Of a stretch of DNA of 64,000 nucleotides, positions 1 to 8,224 are shown in pieces (the stretch's first letter is position 1; each line of letters opens with the position of its first letter). Below the pieces are notes generated by a model. The model worked only from the letters and a program-made list of their open reading frames with translations, was not told the DNA's origin and searched no databases. The translations under genes and the position numbers were made by a program. The DNA comes from Moellerella sp963519845 (GTDB lineage Bacteria > Pseudomonadota > Gammaproteobacteria > Enterobacterales > Enterobacteriaceae), in the NCBI GenBank assembly GCA_963519845.1, contig CAUQNX010000008.1, positions 62,001 to 126,000 on the forward strand, written 5' to 3'.

Positions 1-49
1 TGATGGAACGCCTATAGAGGTTCTGCAAACTTCAGGAGCCGCACAATGA
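1..49 (+). CDS. 3' end of upstream gene, probably the RND periplasmic adaptor (partial)
   Basis: A reading frame entering from the left edge (codons from base 2) encodes about 15 residues, including DGTPIEVLQ, and stops at TGA 47-49. This stop overlaps the pump gene's ATG as ATGA, which indicates translational coupling. In MexEF-OprN and OqxAB-type operons the gene directly upstream of the pump is the membrane-fusion adaptor, so that is the likely identity. Only the tail is visible and no domain can be checked. Confidence 0.5.
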   Translation, partial: DGTPIEVLQTSGAAQ

Positions 50-3000
50 GTTTTCCTCGTTTCTTTATCGATCGGCCAATTTTTGCCATCGTACTCTCTA
101 TTTTAATGCTACTCGGTGGGATAGTGGCTTTCTTTCAGCTGCCATTGAGTGAATATCCGGCTGTGACACCACCTACGGTACAGGTAACGGCCTCTTATCC
201 GGGGGCGAATCCTAAGGTGATCGCGGAAACGGTTGCCGCCCCCCTTGAGCAGGCGATCACTGGCGTTGAGGGCATGTTATATATGTCATCTCAATCGGCA
301 ACAGATGGTCGCATGATCCTAACCGTCACTTTTGCTCAAGGAACAAATGCCGATATGGCACAGATCCAAGTGCAAAATCGGGTCTCTCGTGCCTTACCGC
401 GTTTGCCTGAAGAGGTCCAACGGCAAGGAGTGGTGACACAGAAAACTTCACCCGATATCTTGATGGTGGTTCATCTGCTATCACCGGATAAACGTTATGA
501 TCCTCTCTACATTTCCAACTACGCTTATCTTCAAGTACGTGATGAGTTATCGCGTATTCCGGGGATCAGTGATGTACTAGTATGGGGTGCAGGCGAATAC
601 AGTATGCGTCTTTGGCTCGATCCTAACTTGATTGCAGCACGAGGACTTACGGCGGGTGAAGTGATCGCTGCGGTACGAGAGCAAAACGTACAAGTCGCGG
701 CGGGTTCTGTGGGACAAGCACCTAATTCTACAGCGGCATTTCAAGTCACAGTCAATACACTAGGGCGCTTAACGGATGAAGAGCAGTTTGGCGATATCAT
801 TATTCGTACTGGTGATAATGGGCAAGTAACACGCCTACGTGATGTTGCGCGCATTGAAATGGGGGCAGATGCTTATGCGCTGCGCAGTTTACTGGATGGT
901 GAGCCAGCCGTTGCATTGCAGATCATTCAGAGTCCTGGGGCGAATGCACTTGATGTTTCTCAGGCGGTGCGAGATACCATGCAACGACTGGAAGCTGATT
1001 TCCCTCAAGGATTGAGTTCACGTATCGCCTATGATCCAACGGTGTTTGTTCGCGCCTCCCTTGAGTCGGTAGTGACGACGCTACTCGAAGCTATCTTCCT
1101 TGTTGTGATCGTGGTGATCTTATTCTTACGCAACTGGCGGGCTTCAATTATTCCGCTGTTGGCCGTACCTGTATCACTGATCGGAACCTTTGCCATCATG
1201 CATTTGATGGGATTCTCGCTCAATACCTTGTCATTATTTGGTTTGGTACTTTCCATCGGTATTGTCGTCGATGATGCCATTGTGGTGGTAGAGAACGTGG
1301 AGCGGCATATTGAAGAGGGTGAAGAGCCCACTCAGGCGGCAAGGCTAGCGATGGATGAGGTAACAGGTCCCATTATTGCTATTACCTCGGTGCTGGCCGC
1401 AGTCTTTATCCCAACCGCCTTCCTGAGCGGGTTACAGGGTGAGTTCTATCGGCAATTTGCATTGACGATCGCAATCTCGACAATCTTATCCGCAGTTAAC
1501 TCATTGACGCTCAGTCCGGCACTGGCGGGCATGTTGTTAAAGCCACGCGATAAGGCCACAACTGCACCAAAAGGTCGTATTGAGCGACTATTTGACCTGA
1601 TCAGCCGTCCGTTCCAAGGAGCGCCCGATACCTATGGGAATTGGGTGCGTAAAGTTGTGCGAGTCAGTGGTTTGGCGCTTCTTGTCTATGGCGGCCTGCT
1701 GGCGATGACCTTCTTTGGATTTAAAGCGGTTCCTGTGGGCTTTGTACCTATGCAGGATAAATATTATCTGGTGGGGATTGCTCAATTACCTAACTCTTCA
1801 TCGCTAGATCGTACCGATGAAGTTGTGAAGAAGATGTCACAATTAGCACTGGCTGAACCCGGTGTTGAGAGTGTAGTTGCCTTCCCTGGCCTCTCAATCA
1901 ATGGTTTCGTCAATGTACCCAACGCCGCTGTTATGTTTGTGATGCTCGATCCCTTCGAGGCTCGAGGAACGCCTGAGCTATCGGCTAACGCCATTGCCGG
2001 TCGACTACAAGCTAAATTTTCAACTATTCCCGATGGTTTTCTTGGCGTGTTTCCACCACCGCCAGTACCGGGTTTAGGAGCGACAGGCGGCTTTAAAATG
2101 CAAGTCGAAGATCGTGGCGGTGCTGGGCTTGATGAGCTGGTTAAGCAGACTCAATTGCTGATGATGAAAGCCAATGAATCGGGGCAGCTTGCCGGATTGA
2201 TGACCAGTTTCGATGTTAATGCTCCTCAACTTGAAGTCGACATAGACCGTACCCAAGCTAAGAGCCAAGGAGTTCATTTAACAGATGTTTTTGACTCACT
2301 TCAAATTTATTTGGGCTCTCTCTATATCAATGATTTTAACCGTTTTGGTCGTACTTATAAGGTGATGGCTCAAGCTGATGTTGCTCATCGGATGCAGCCC
2401 GAATCCATCGGCCGCTTACAAGTGCGTAATGCGGCGGGCGATATGTTGCCTTTATCTTCCATCGTGACAGTGACTCCCAGCTCTGGCCCAGATCGGGTGA
2501 TCCACTATAACGGTTATCCTTCGGCGGATATCTCGGGTGGCGCTATGATGGGAGTGAGTTCAGGACAAGCCGTTGCTCTTATGGAGAATCTGGCGAAAGA
2601 AGTTTTACCTGAAGGAATGGCCTTCGAATGGACAGATCTTACTTATCAGCAAAAGCTGGCTGGTGATTCGGCACTCTATATATTCCCACTCTGTGTGCTA
2701 TTGGCTTATCTGATTTTAGCGGCTCAGTACAATAGCTGGTTGTTGCCTTTAGCAGTGCTATTGATTGTGCCTATGTGTCTATTGAGTGCCATTATTGGTG
2801 TCTGGCTGATGGGCGGTGATAACAACGTCTTCGTTCAGATTGGACTGGTGGTATTGGTCGGTTTAGCCGCCAAAAACGCCATCTTGATTGTGGAGTTTGC
2901 GCGCAGTTTAGAAGCCAAAGGGACAAATACACTAGAAGCGGTTATCGAAGCCTGTCGACTGCGTTTACGCCCTATATTGATGACATCTCTGGCCTTTATT

Positions 3001-3210
3001 GCGGGTGTTGTGCCTCTGGTATTGGCGGGAGGGGCAGGCGCTGAAATGCGACAAGCGATGGGCGTTGCAGTCTTTGCGGGTATGCTGGGAGTTACCTTAT
3101 TTGGATTATTCCTCACCCCTGTTTTCTATGTGGTGATGCGTAGATTATCAACGGGTTATGAGCAGTATCGACTCAAACTGAAGCAGCGCAAGATGGGGCT
3201 AAAATCATGA
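46..3210 (+). CDS. RND multidrug efflux pump, HAE1 family, MexF/OqxB type
   Basis: Inner-membrane proton/drug antiporter that drives a tripartite efflux complex. The 1054-residue length is normal for HAE1 pumps. The N-terminus (SFPRFFIDRPIFA) and the porter segment ITGVEGMLYMSSQ closely resemble MexF and OqxB as I remember them. The proton-relay residues are present: the Asp pair at 409-410 in TM4 (IVVDDAIVVVENV) and Lys 943 in TM10 (GLAAKNAILIVEF). Predicted topology is TM1, a periplasmic porter domain, TM2-7, a second porter domain, TM8-12. The start has a good ribosome site (aggag at 33-37). It overlaps the upstream gene and the downstream outer-membrane gene by four bases each, so the three are one operon. 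Substrates are unknown. The sequence does not look like the CusA metal-pump branch despite the copper genes next door. Confidence 0.93.
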   Translation: MSFPRFFIDRPIFAIVLSILMLLGGIVAFFQLPLSEYPAVTPPTVQVTASYPGANPKVIAETVAAPLEQAITGVEGMLYMSSQSATDGRMILTVTFAQGTNADMAQIQVQNRVSRALPRLPEEVQRQGVVTQKTSPDILMVVHLLSPDKRYDPLYISNYAYLQVRDELSRIPGISDVLVWGAGEYSMRLWLDPNLIAARGLTAGEVIAAVREQNVQVAAGSVGQAPNSTAAFQVTVNTLGRLTDEEQFGDIIIRTGDNGQVTRLRDVARIEMGADAYALRSLLDGEPAVALQIIQSPGANALDVSQAVRDTMQRLEADFPQGLSSRIAYDPTVFVRASLESVVTTLLEAIFLVVIVVILFLRNWRASIIPLLAVPVSLIGTFAIMHLMGFSLNTLSLFGLVLSIGIVVDDAIVVVENVERHIEEGEEPTQAARLAMDEVTGPIIAITSVLAAVFIPTAFLSGLQGEFYRQFALTIAISTILSAVNSLTLSPALAGMLLKPRDKATTAPKGRIERLFDLISRPFQGAPDTYGNWVRKVVRVSGLALLVYGGLLAMTFFGFKAVPVGFVPMQDKYYLVGIAQLPNSSSLDRTDEVVKKMSQLALAEPGVESVVAFPGLSINGFVNVPNAAVMFVMLDPFEARGTPELSANAIAGRLQAKFSTIPDGFLGVFPPPPVPGLGATGGFKMQVEDRGGAGLDELVKQTQLLMMKANESGQLAGLMTSFDVNAPQLEVDIDRTQAKSQGVHLTDVFDSLQIYLGSLYINDFNRFGRTYKVMAQADVAHRMQPESIGRLQVRNAAGDMLPLSSIVTVTPSSGPDRVIHYNGYPSADISGGAMMGVSSGQAVALMENLAKEVLPEGMAFEWTDLTYQQKLAGDSALYIFPLCVLLAYLILAAQYNSWLLPLAVLLIVPMCLLSAIIGVWLMGGDNNVFVQIGLVVLVGLAAKNAILIVEFARSLEAKGTNTLEAVIEACRLRLRPILMTSLAFIAGVVPLVLAGGAGAEMRQAMGVAVFAGMLGVTLFGLFLTPVFYVVMRRLSTGYEQYRLKLKQRKMGLKS

Positions 3211-4676
3211 GTAAATTCTATCGTGCGATCTTACTTCCTATTAGTTCACTTTTTTTGCTCGCGGGTTGTGTGGCAGTGGGGCCTGATTATTCAGCGCCTG
3301 CCTCACCACTTCCAATCAGTTTTGGTCAAACAGCAACGGGCCTCACCTCGGGAGAGGTTGAGGTTGCATGGTGGAATAGTTTTGGCGATACCACATTAAC
3401 TAAGCTAATTCAGCAAGCACTTACCGCTAATCATGATATTGGGATTGCGGCTATGCGGCTTGAAGAGGCCAAGGCGGTGCTGGGTAGGGAGCGTCAAGAC
3501 TATCTACCGACGGGAGGTGCTGCGTTTAACTATCAGGATCGTCGACAGAGTCGGTTTGAAACCGCTCCTGAGCAGTCGCGTCACAGTGAAACTTACCGTG
3601 GTACGATCGATACCTCGTGGGAACTTGATCTGTTTGGTCGGGTGCGGCGATCGGTAGAAATGGCAGAGGCGCAAGTGGGTTCTCGTGAGGCTCTGTTACG
3701 AGGGGTTCAAGCGAGTGTTGCCGCTGAAGTTGCCACCACTTGGTTTGAGCTACAAGGTCTGGAAGCCGAGCTGGCGGTTGTGACTGATATTAGGCGAAGT
3801 CAGCGTGAAAGCTTCGCGATGATCACTCGTCAGGTCAATTCAGGTGCTGCCAGCGAATTCGATCAACTTCGCGCAGAAGCATTATTGCGTAATATCGAAG
3901 TGGCCGTCCCTGAGCTAGAGCAGCGTCGTGCAGTCTCTCTTAATGCGCTATCTATTTTACTGGGAGAAGCGCCTCAAACATTCAAGCTAGCTAAAGTCAG
4001 TTCTAAAGAGCAAGAGCCTGCTATTCTTACTATTGCCATTGGTGATCCGGTAGCGCTGCTCTCACGTCGTGCCGATATTATGGCGGCAGAACGGAACCTT
4101 GCTGCGGCAAATGCACAAATTGGCATAGAGACAGCGGGTCTCTATCCTGATGTTCAGCTGCAAGGCTCTATTGGGCTAGTGGCGGGTAGTTTTAGCGGTA
4201 TGAGTGGAGCAGGCGCACTCTCCAACTTTATTGGCCCTGTCATTCGCTGGTCCTTTCTTGATATCGGACGTGTACGCGCTCAGATCGCCATGAGTGAAGC
4301 CCGTAGTAAACAGGCGCTGATTACTTATGATCAAACTTTGTTGCGAGCGCTACAAGAAACTGACGATGCTTTCAAGGCGTATGGGGCGAGTAACCAGCAA
4401 CTTGAATTACGTCTGCTTGAGTCTGCGGCCAATCATGAAGCTGCTCGCTTAGCACAAGCCAGATTCTCAGAAGGTGAGGGGATCTACCTCGATGTGCTTG
4501 AAGCGGAACGAACTGATTTTGTGAGTCAACGTGCTTTGGTGACTGCTCGCACTTATCAACAACTTACTATTGTCAGTATTTACAAGGCATTGGGCGGCGG
4601 TTGGCAGGTCTGTTCTGAGGGCGAGCAAGAGTGTAGCGGAGCTGATGGCAGACCAAAAACGCATATTATAAAATAA
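3207..4676 (+). CDS. RND outer-membrane factor lipoprotein, NodT/OprN family
   Basis: Outer-membrane channel of the tripartite pump. The 489-residue protein starts with a lipoprotein signal whose lipobox LLAGC ends at Cys21, the predicted acylated residue after cleavage. Two OEP-type repeats follow, with the family signatures WELDLFGRVRR (about residue 140) and RADIMAAERNLAAANAQIG (about 290-308). The coiled-coil tunnel segments show as long Ala/Glu/Gln-rich helices, for example around residues 375-440. It begins inside the last codons of the pump gene (ATGA overlap), so it is co-translated with it. The C-terminal end (ECSGADGRPKTH) is hydrophilic and looks like a tail beyond the core domain. 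The family resemblance is clear; substrate cannot be inferred. Confidence 0.9.
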   Translation: MSKFYRAILLPISSLFLLAGCVAVGPDYSAPASPLPISFGQTATGLTSGEVEVAWWNSFGDTTLTKLIQQALTANHDIGIAAMRLEEAKAVLGRERQDYLPTGGAAFNYQDRRQSRFETAPEQSRHSETYRGTIDTSWELDLFGRVRRSVEMAEAQVGSREALLRGVQASVAAEVATTWFELQGLEAELAVVTDIRRSQRESFAMITRQVNSGAASEFDQLRAEALLRNIEVAVPELEQRRAVSLNALSILLGEAPQTFKLAKVSSKEQEPAILTIAIGDPVALLSRRADIMAAERNLAAANAQIGIETAGLYPDVQLQGSIGLVAGSFSGMSGAGALSNFIGPVIRWSFLDIGRVRAQIAMSEARSKQALITYDQTLLRALQETDDAFKAYGASNQQLELRLLESAANHEAARLAQARFSEGEGIYLDVLEAERTDFVSQRALVTARTYQQLTIVSIYKALGGGWQVCSEGEQECSGADGRPKTHIIK

Positions 4677-4690
4677 ATTACCGATAAAGC

Positions 4691-4721
4691 TTGACCTTCC
4701 TCTTGCGGCAAGCTTTAAGCT
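4691..4721 (+). promoter_or_regulatory. CueR-type (MerR family) promoter of copA
   Basis: The -35 element TTGACC (4691-4696) and -10-like TAAGCT (4716-4721) are separated by exactly 19 bp, the long spacer typical of MerR-family promoters. The spacer contains the dyad ending in CAAGCTTT, and the left part TTGACCTTCC with TCTTGC closely matches the E. coli copA promoter as I recall it. copA starts 32 bp downstream. The adjacent cueR gene supports the assignment. Confidence 0.85.
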
Positions 4722-4752
4722 CCTCTACAACATATAGACAAGGAGTAATTCA

Positions 4753-7251
4753 ATGACTTCAATATCAGATCAACAAGGTGCTCACTCCTCAGCCACTCGA
4801 CTGAGTTTACCCGTCGAGGGAATGACCTGTGCATCCTGTGTAGGGCGTGTTGAACGCGCACTTAAAGCCGTTCCCGGTATAGAAACAGCTACAGTCAATC
4901 TGGCGACTGAGCGTGCCGATATTAGTTTTACAGGAACTGCTGATGCACAAGCAGCAGTCCGTGCGATTGAAAGCGCGGGCTATAATGTGCGCGAAGAGAC
5001 GACCGAGCTAGCGATCGAAGAGATGACCTGTGCCTCCTGTGTTGGCCGAGTGGAGAAAGCATTGGCACAAGTGCCCGGTGTGATCGAAGCTAACGTCAAT
5101 TTGGCAACTGAACGTGCTCGTGTACGTCACTTTGCTGGGGTTGTGACGATCGAAAATCTGGAAGAAGCGGTTAAACAATCGGGTTATAAATCCCGTCGCT
5201 TATCTTCAGAGACGGTTAATTCTAATGATCAGGACACTGAACGTCGTGACGCGGAAGCGCAGTCTTTACGCCGCTCTTTACTGGTCGCTGCTATTTTCAC
5301 TTTACCCGTTTTTATTCTGGAAATGGGCTCGCATCTGATCCCTGCGATGCATCATTGGGTACAAAGTGTTATCGGTCAGCAGAATAACTGGTATATACAG
5401 TTTGTTCTCGCCACTATTGTTATGTTTGGCCCGGGGTTACGCTTCTTCCGTAAGGGCATACCGGCGCTATTGCGTGGTGCACCAGATATGAACTCGCTAG
5501 TCGTTGTGGGTACATCAGCGGCATATGGTTATTCAGTGGTCTCGACCTTTATTCCTAGTGTGTTACCGCAGGGTACCGCCAATATCTACTTTGAAGCAGC
5601 GGTGGTGATTGTCACCTTGATCTTGCTAGGTCGTACCTTAGAGGCGCGAGCCAAAGGACGGACTTCGCAAGCGATTAAACGATTGGTTGGGCTTCAGGCA
5701 AAAACAGCACGTGTTGAACGCAATGGCGAAACCATTGAGATCCCACTCGACCAAGTGATAACAGATGATATCGTTTTTGTTCGTCCCGGTGAGAAGATCC
5801 CCGTTGATGGCGAAGTGGTTGATGGCTCATCTTATGTTGATGAGAGCATGATCACGGGTGAACCAGTGCCTGTATCTAAAGGTGTGGGCGCGCCAGTTGT
5901 GGGCGGTACTATTAATAAAACGGGGGCATTTAGCTTCCGTGTGACCAAAATTGGTTCAAATACCGTATTGGCACAGATCATCCGTCTGGTTGAAGAGGCG
6001 CAGGGCTCGAAACTGCCAATCCAAGCCTTGGTTGATAAGGTGACCATGTGGTTTGTTCCTGCGGTGATGGTCGGAGCAATAATCACTTTCTTAGTTTGGT
6101 TGATTTTTGGCCCAACGCCAGCGCTGGCATTTGCACTGATTAACGCCGTTGCTGTACTGATTATCGCTTGCCCATGTGCTATGGGACTGGCAACACCAAC
6201 TTCTATTATGGTAGGAACAGGACGTGCTGCTGAGCTGGGAATTTTGTTCCGCAAAGGCGAAGCATTACAAGCTCTGCGTGATGTGAGTATTGTTGCACTC
6301 GACAAGACGGGGACTCTGACTAAAGGACGTCCTGAGCTGACAGATCTGGTTCCGGCAGAAGGTTTTGAATATAACGAAGTTCTTGCTTTAGTTGCAGCCA
6401 TTGAGACACGCTCTGAGCATCCTATCGCTGAAGCCATTGTTGCCGCCGCTAAGCAGCAGGGTTTGACGTTAGAAGCAGTCGAAGGCTTTGATGCAGTTCC
6501 CGGCTTTGGTGTCTCGGCGAAAGTAGCAGGACGTAGTATTTCTGTGGGTGCCGATCGCTTTATGACTCAGTTAGGTCTTGATGTTGCTAGCTTTTTGCCA
6601 GCAGCTCAGCGTCTGGGTGAACAAGGTAAGAGCCCACTTTATGCGGCTATTGATGGTCGTTTGGCTGCGGTTATCGCCGTCGCTGACCCAATCAAAGAGA
6701 CAACACCTGCAGCAATCAAGGCACTGCATGCGCTTGGCTTGAGAGTCGCAATGATTACTGGCGACAATGCGGCAACCGCAGCGGCTATCGCTAAACAGTT
6801 GGGTATTGATGAAATTGCAGCTGAAGTTCTGCCTGATGGCAAGGTCGCCGCACTGAAAAAATTCCGTGCCAATGGCGCAAAAGTGGCCTTCGTGGGTGAT
6901 GGTATCAATGATGCACCAGCACTAGCCGAAGCCGATGTTGGTTTAGCGATTGGTACAGGAACTGATGTCGCTATCGAGGCCGCTGACGTGGTGTTGATGT
7001 CCGGTGATCTCTTGGGTGTGGTAGATGCGATTGCACTAAGTAAAGCGACAATCCGTAATATTAAACAGAACTTGTTCTGGGCCTTTGCTTACAACGCATT
7101 ATTAATCCCTGTTGCGGCGGGAATACTTTATCCGCTAAATGGCATGTTGCTGTCGCCGATCTTTGCAGCAGCGGCAATGGCACTCTCCAGTATCTTTGTT
7201 CTCGGTAACGCACTGCGTCTTAAAGGTTTCCAAGCACCAACGAAAGCTTAG
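4753..7251 (+). CDS. copA: Cu(I)-exporting P1B-type ATPase CopA
   Basis: Pumps Cu(I), and probably Ag(I), from cytoplasm to periplasm using ATP. The protein has 832 residues (E. coli CopA 834). Two N-terminal HMA domains carry TCASC motifs with Cys26/Cys29 and Cys93/Cys96. The transmembrane metal site is Cys473-Pro474-Cys475 (ACPCAMGLATP). Actuator motif MITGEPVP, phosphorylation motif DKTGTLTKG with Asp517, nucleotide-domain motif SEHPIAEAI and hinge GDGINDAPALAEAD are all intact. The ribosome site is aaggag before the ATG. It is monocistronic: a CueR-type promoter lies just upstream and a hairpin with a T-run follows the stop, before cueR. Confidence 0.97.
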   Translation: MTSISDQQGAHSSATRLSLPVEGMTCASCVGRVERALKAVPGIETATVNLATERADISFTGTADAQAAVRAIESAGYNVREETTELAIEEMTCASCVGRVEKALAQVPGVIEANVNLATERARVRHFAGVVTIENLEEAVKQSGYKSRRLSSETVNSNDQDTERRDAEAQSLRRSLLVAAIFTLPVFILEMGSHLIPAMHHWVQSVIGQQNNWYIQFVLATIVMFGPGLRFFRKGIPALLRGAPDMNSLVVVGTSAAYGYSVVSTFIPSVLPQGTANIYFEAAVVIVTLILLGRTLEARAKGRTSQAIKRLVGLQAKTARVERNGETIEIPLDQVITDDIVFVRPGEKIPVDGEVVDGSSYVDESMITGEPVPVSKGVGAPVVGGTINKTGAFSFRVTKIGSNTVLAQIIRLVEEAQGSKLPIQALVDKVTMWFVPAVMVGAIITFLVWLIFGPTPALAFALINAVAVLIIACPCAMGLATPTSIMVGTGRAAELGILFRKGEALQALRDVSIVALDKTGTLTKGRPELTDLVPAEGFEYNEVLALVAAIETRSEHPIAEAIVAAAKQQGLTLEAVEGFDAVPGFGVSAKVAGRSISVGADRFMTQLGLDVASFLPAAQRLGEQGKSPLYAAIDGRLAAVIAVADPIKETTPAAIKALHALGLRVAMITGDNAATAAAIAKQLGIDEIAAEVLPDGKVAALKKFRANGAKVAFVGDGINDAPALAEADVGLAIGTGTDVAIEAADVVLMSGDLLGVVDAIALSKATIRNIKQNLFWAFAYNALLIPVAAGILYPLNGMLLSPIFAAAAMALSSIFVLGNALRLKGFQAPTKA

Positions 7252-7284
7252 GTTGGTATTGGTTGCTGAGATGGAATGAACAAT

Positions 7285-7312
7285 CCGGGCAGATATATCG
7301 CCCGGTTTGTTT
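7285..7312 (+). terminator. Rho-independent terminator after copA
   Basis: Six-bp GC stem CCGGGC (7285-7290) / GCCCGG (7300-7305) with a 9-nt loop, followed by TTTGTTT. It separates copA from cueR. Confidence 0.75.
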
Positions 7313-7359
7313 ATCAGTCTGTTTTGAGTATTAGATTAATTCTCTTGAAGGAGATGGTG

Positions 7360-7836
7360 ATGAATATAGGTGAAGCAGGCAAACTCTCCGGCGTTTCAGC
7401 GAAGATGATCCGCTACTATGAACAGATTGGTTTGATACCTAAAGCAAATCGTTCTGATGCAGGCTATCGGCATTACAGTTTGCTCGATGTCGATAATCTT
7501 CGTTTTATCCGTCGAGCCCGCGATCTGGGTTTTACCGTTGAACAAATTAACGGACTTTTACTCTTATGGCGTGATGGTGGGCGGGCAAGTGCTGATGTTA
7601 AAACGATGGCACTCTCTCATCTGACAGGATTAAAGCTGAAAATTGCTGAGCTACAAGCGATGGCACAAACTTTAGAGCAGCTTTCTAGCCATTGCCAAGG
7701 TAATGATCATCCTGACTGCCCCATTATTGAGGGGTTGGTGGAGTCAAGTGGTGTAATAGGAACGGAGCAACAGGGTCCTCGTAAGGCTCCGCGCTTTGGT
7801 ATTGATTCTCCAGCCTCCTCGCGCCAACGATCTTAA
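7360..7836 (+). CDS. cueR: Cu(I)-responsive MerR-family regulator CueR
   Basis: Copper-sensing activator that twists promoters with 19-bp spacers. The start at 7360 gives MNIGEAGKLSGVS, the conserved family N-terminus, after ribosome site gaagga; an in-frame ATG at 7276 would add 28 unrelated residues that overlap the terminator. The helix-turn-helix is at residues 1-40 (KMIRYYEQIGLI). The metal loop holds Cys112 and Cys120 (CQGNDHPDCPII), and Ser77 is present. Cys112/Cys120 with Ser77 is the signature that separates CueR from ZntR/MerR. The protein is 158 residues, about 23 longer than E. coli CueR, because of a polar, basic C-terminal tail. Likely targets are the promoters before copA and the small chaperone gene. 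Confidence 0.93.
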   Translation: MNIGEAGKLSGVSAKMIRYYEQIGLIPKANRSDAGYRHYSLLDVDNLRFIRRARDLGFTVEQINGLLLLWRDGGRASADVKTMALSHLTGLKLKIAELQAMAQTLEQLSSHCQGNDHPDCPIIEGLVESSGVIGTEQQGPRKAPRFGIDSPASSRQRS

Positions 7837-7858
7837 GAGTAAACTTGGTTAAAAGTGT

Positions 7859-7889
7859 TTGACCTTAACAGCGTGTTAAGGCTCATATT
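7859..7889 (+). promoter_or_regulatory. CueR-type promoter of the copZ-like gene
   Basis: The -35 TTGACC (7859-7864) and -10 CATATT (7884-7889) are separated by exactly 19 bp. The spacer region contains the dyad CCTTAACA-gcg-TGTTAAGG. This repeats the layout seen in front of copA. The small chaperone gene starts 33 bp downstream. Confidence 0.8.
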
Positions 7890-7921
7890 AGTCTAACACC
7901 CGAAGAAATCTGGAGATCAGT

Positions 7922-8119
7922 ATGCATAAATTCAATATACCAACAATGACTTGTGGCGGCTGCGCTAAATCTATCACTAAGGCGCTATTAAGTGTTGATT
8001 CACAAGCACGCATTGAAACCGACCCAACGGCCCGTGAAGCGCGTGTCGATAGCCTGTTAGATAAGAATATTTTCTTAGTTGCACTAAGTGAAGCGGGTTA
8101 CCCTGCGACTGATGATTAA
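7922..8119 (+). CDS. copZ: CopZ-like copper chaperone (single HMA domain)
   Basis: A 65-residue, free-standing heavy-metal-associated domain with the metal-binding motif MTCGGC (Cys11 and Cys14). Predicted cytoplasmic Cu(I) carrier that delivers metal to CopA or to CueR. It has the usual one-domain size, with the motif in the first loop and a C-terminal GYPA segment typical of the last strand of the fold. The ribosome site is tggag, 8-10 bases ahead of ATG. It has its own MerR-type promoter, separate from copA, and is followed by a strong hairpin terminator. The sequence differs from the CopA HMA domains (CGGC against CASC), so it is not a recent duplication of them. The metal could also be Ag or Zn, but the context favours copper. 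Confidence 0.85.
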   Translation: MHKFNIPTMTCGGCAKSITKALLSVDSQARIETDPTAREARVDSLLDKNIFLVALSEAGYPATDD

Positions 8120-8181
8120 CTTCAGTAACGAGTAATGAAGCGATTAGAGCGGGCCAAGTGTGCCGCTCAATATTGAAAAAT

Positions 8182-8224
8182 AAAACCTAAAAATAGCCTA
8201 ACGCACTATTTTTAGGTTTTATTT
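8182..8224. terminator. Bidirectional terminator between copZ and the fecR-like gene
   Basis: Perfect 15-bp inverted repeat 8182-8196 / 8206-8220 (AAAACCTAAAAATAG and its complement) with a 9-nt loop, A-rich on one side and T-rich on the other. The stop codon of the minus-strand fecR-like gene lies inside the right arm. Confidence 0.85.

Noticed and set aside
46..3210. Assignment of the RND pump as CusA (copper pump)
   Set aside because: Neighbouring copper genes suggest it, but the sequence follows MexF/OqxB of the HAE1 branch and keeps the drug-pump TM4 Asp pair and TM10 Lys.
5832..6437. Minus-strand open frame of 201 codons inside copA
   Set aside because: It lies fully within a well-supported gene on the other strand, has no family motifs and no ribosome site; it is a shadow.
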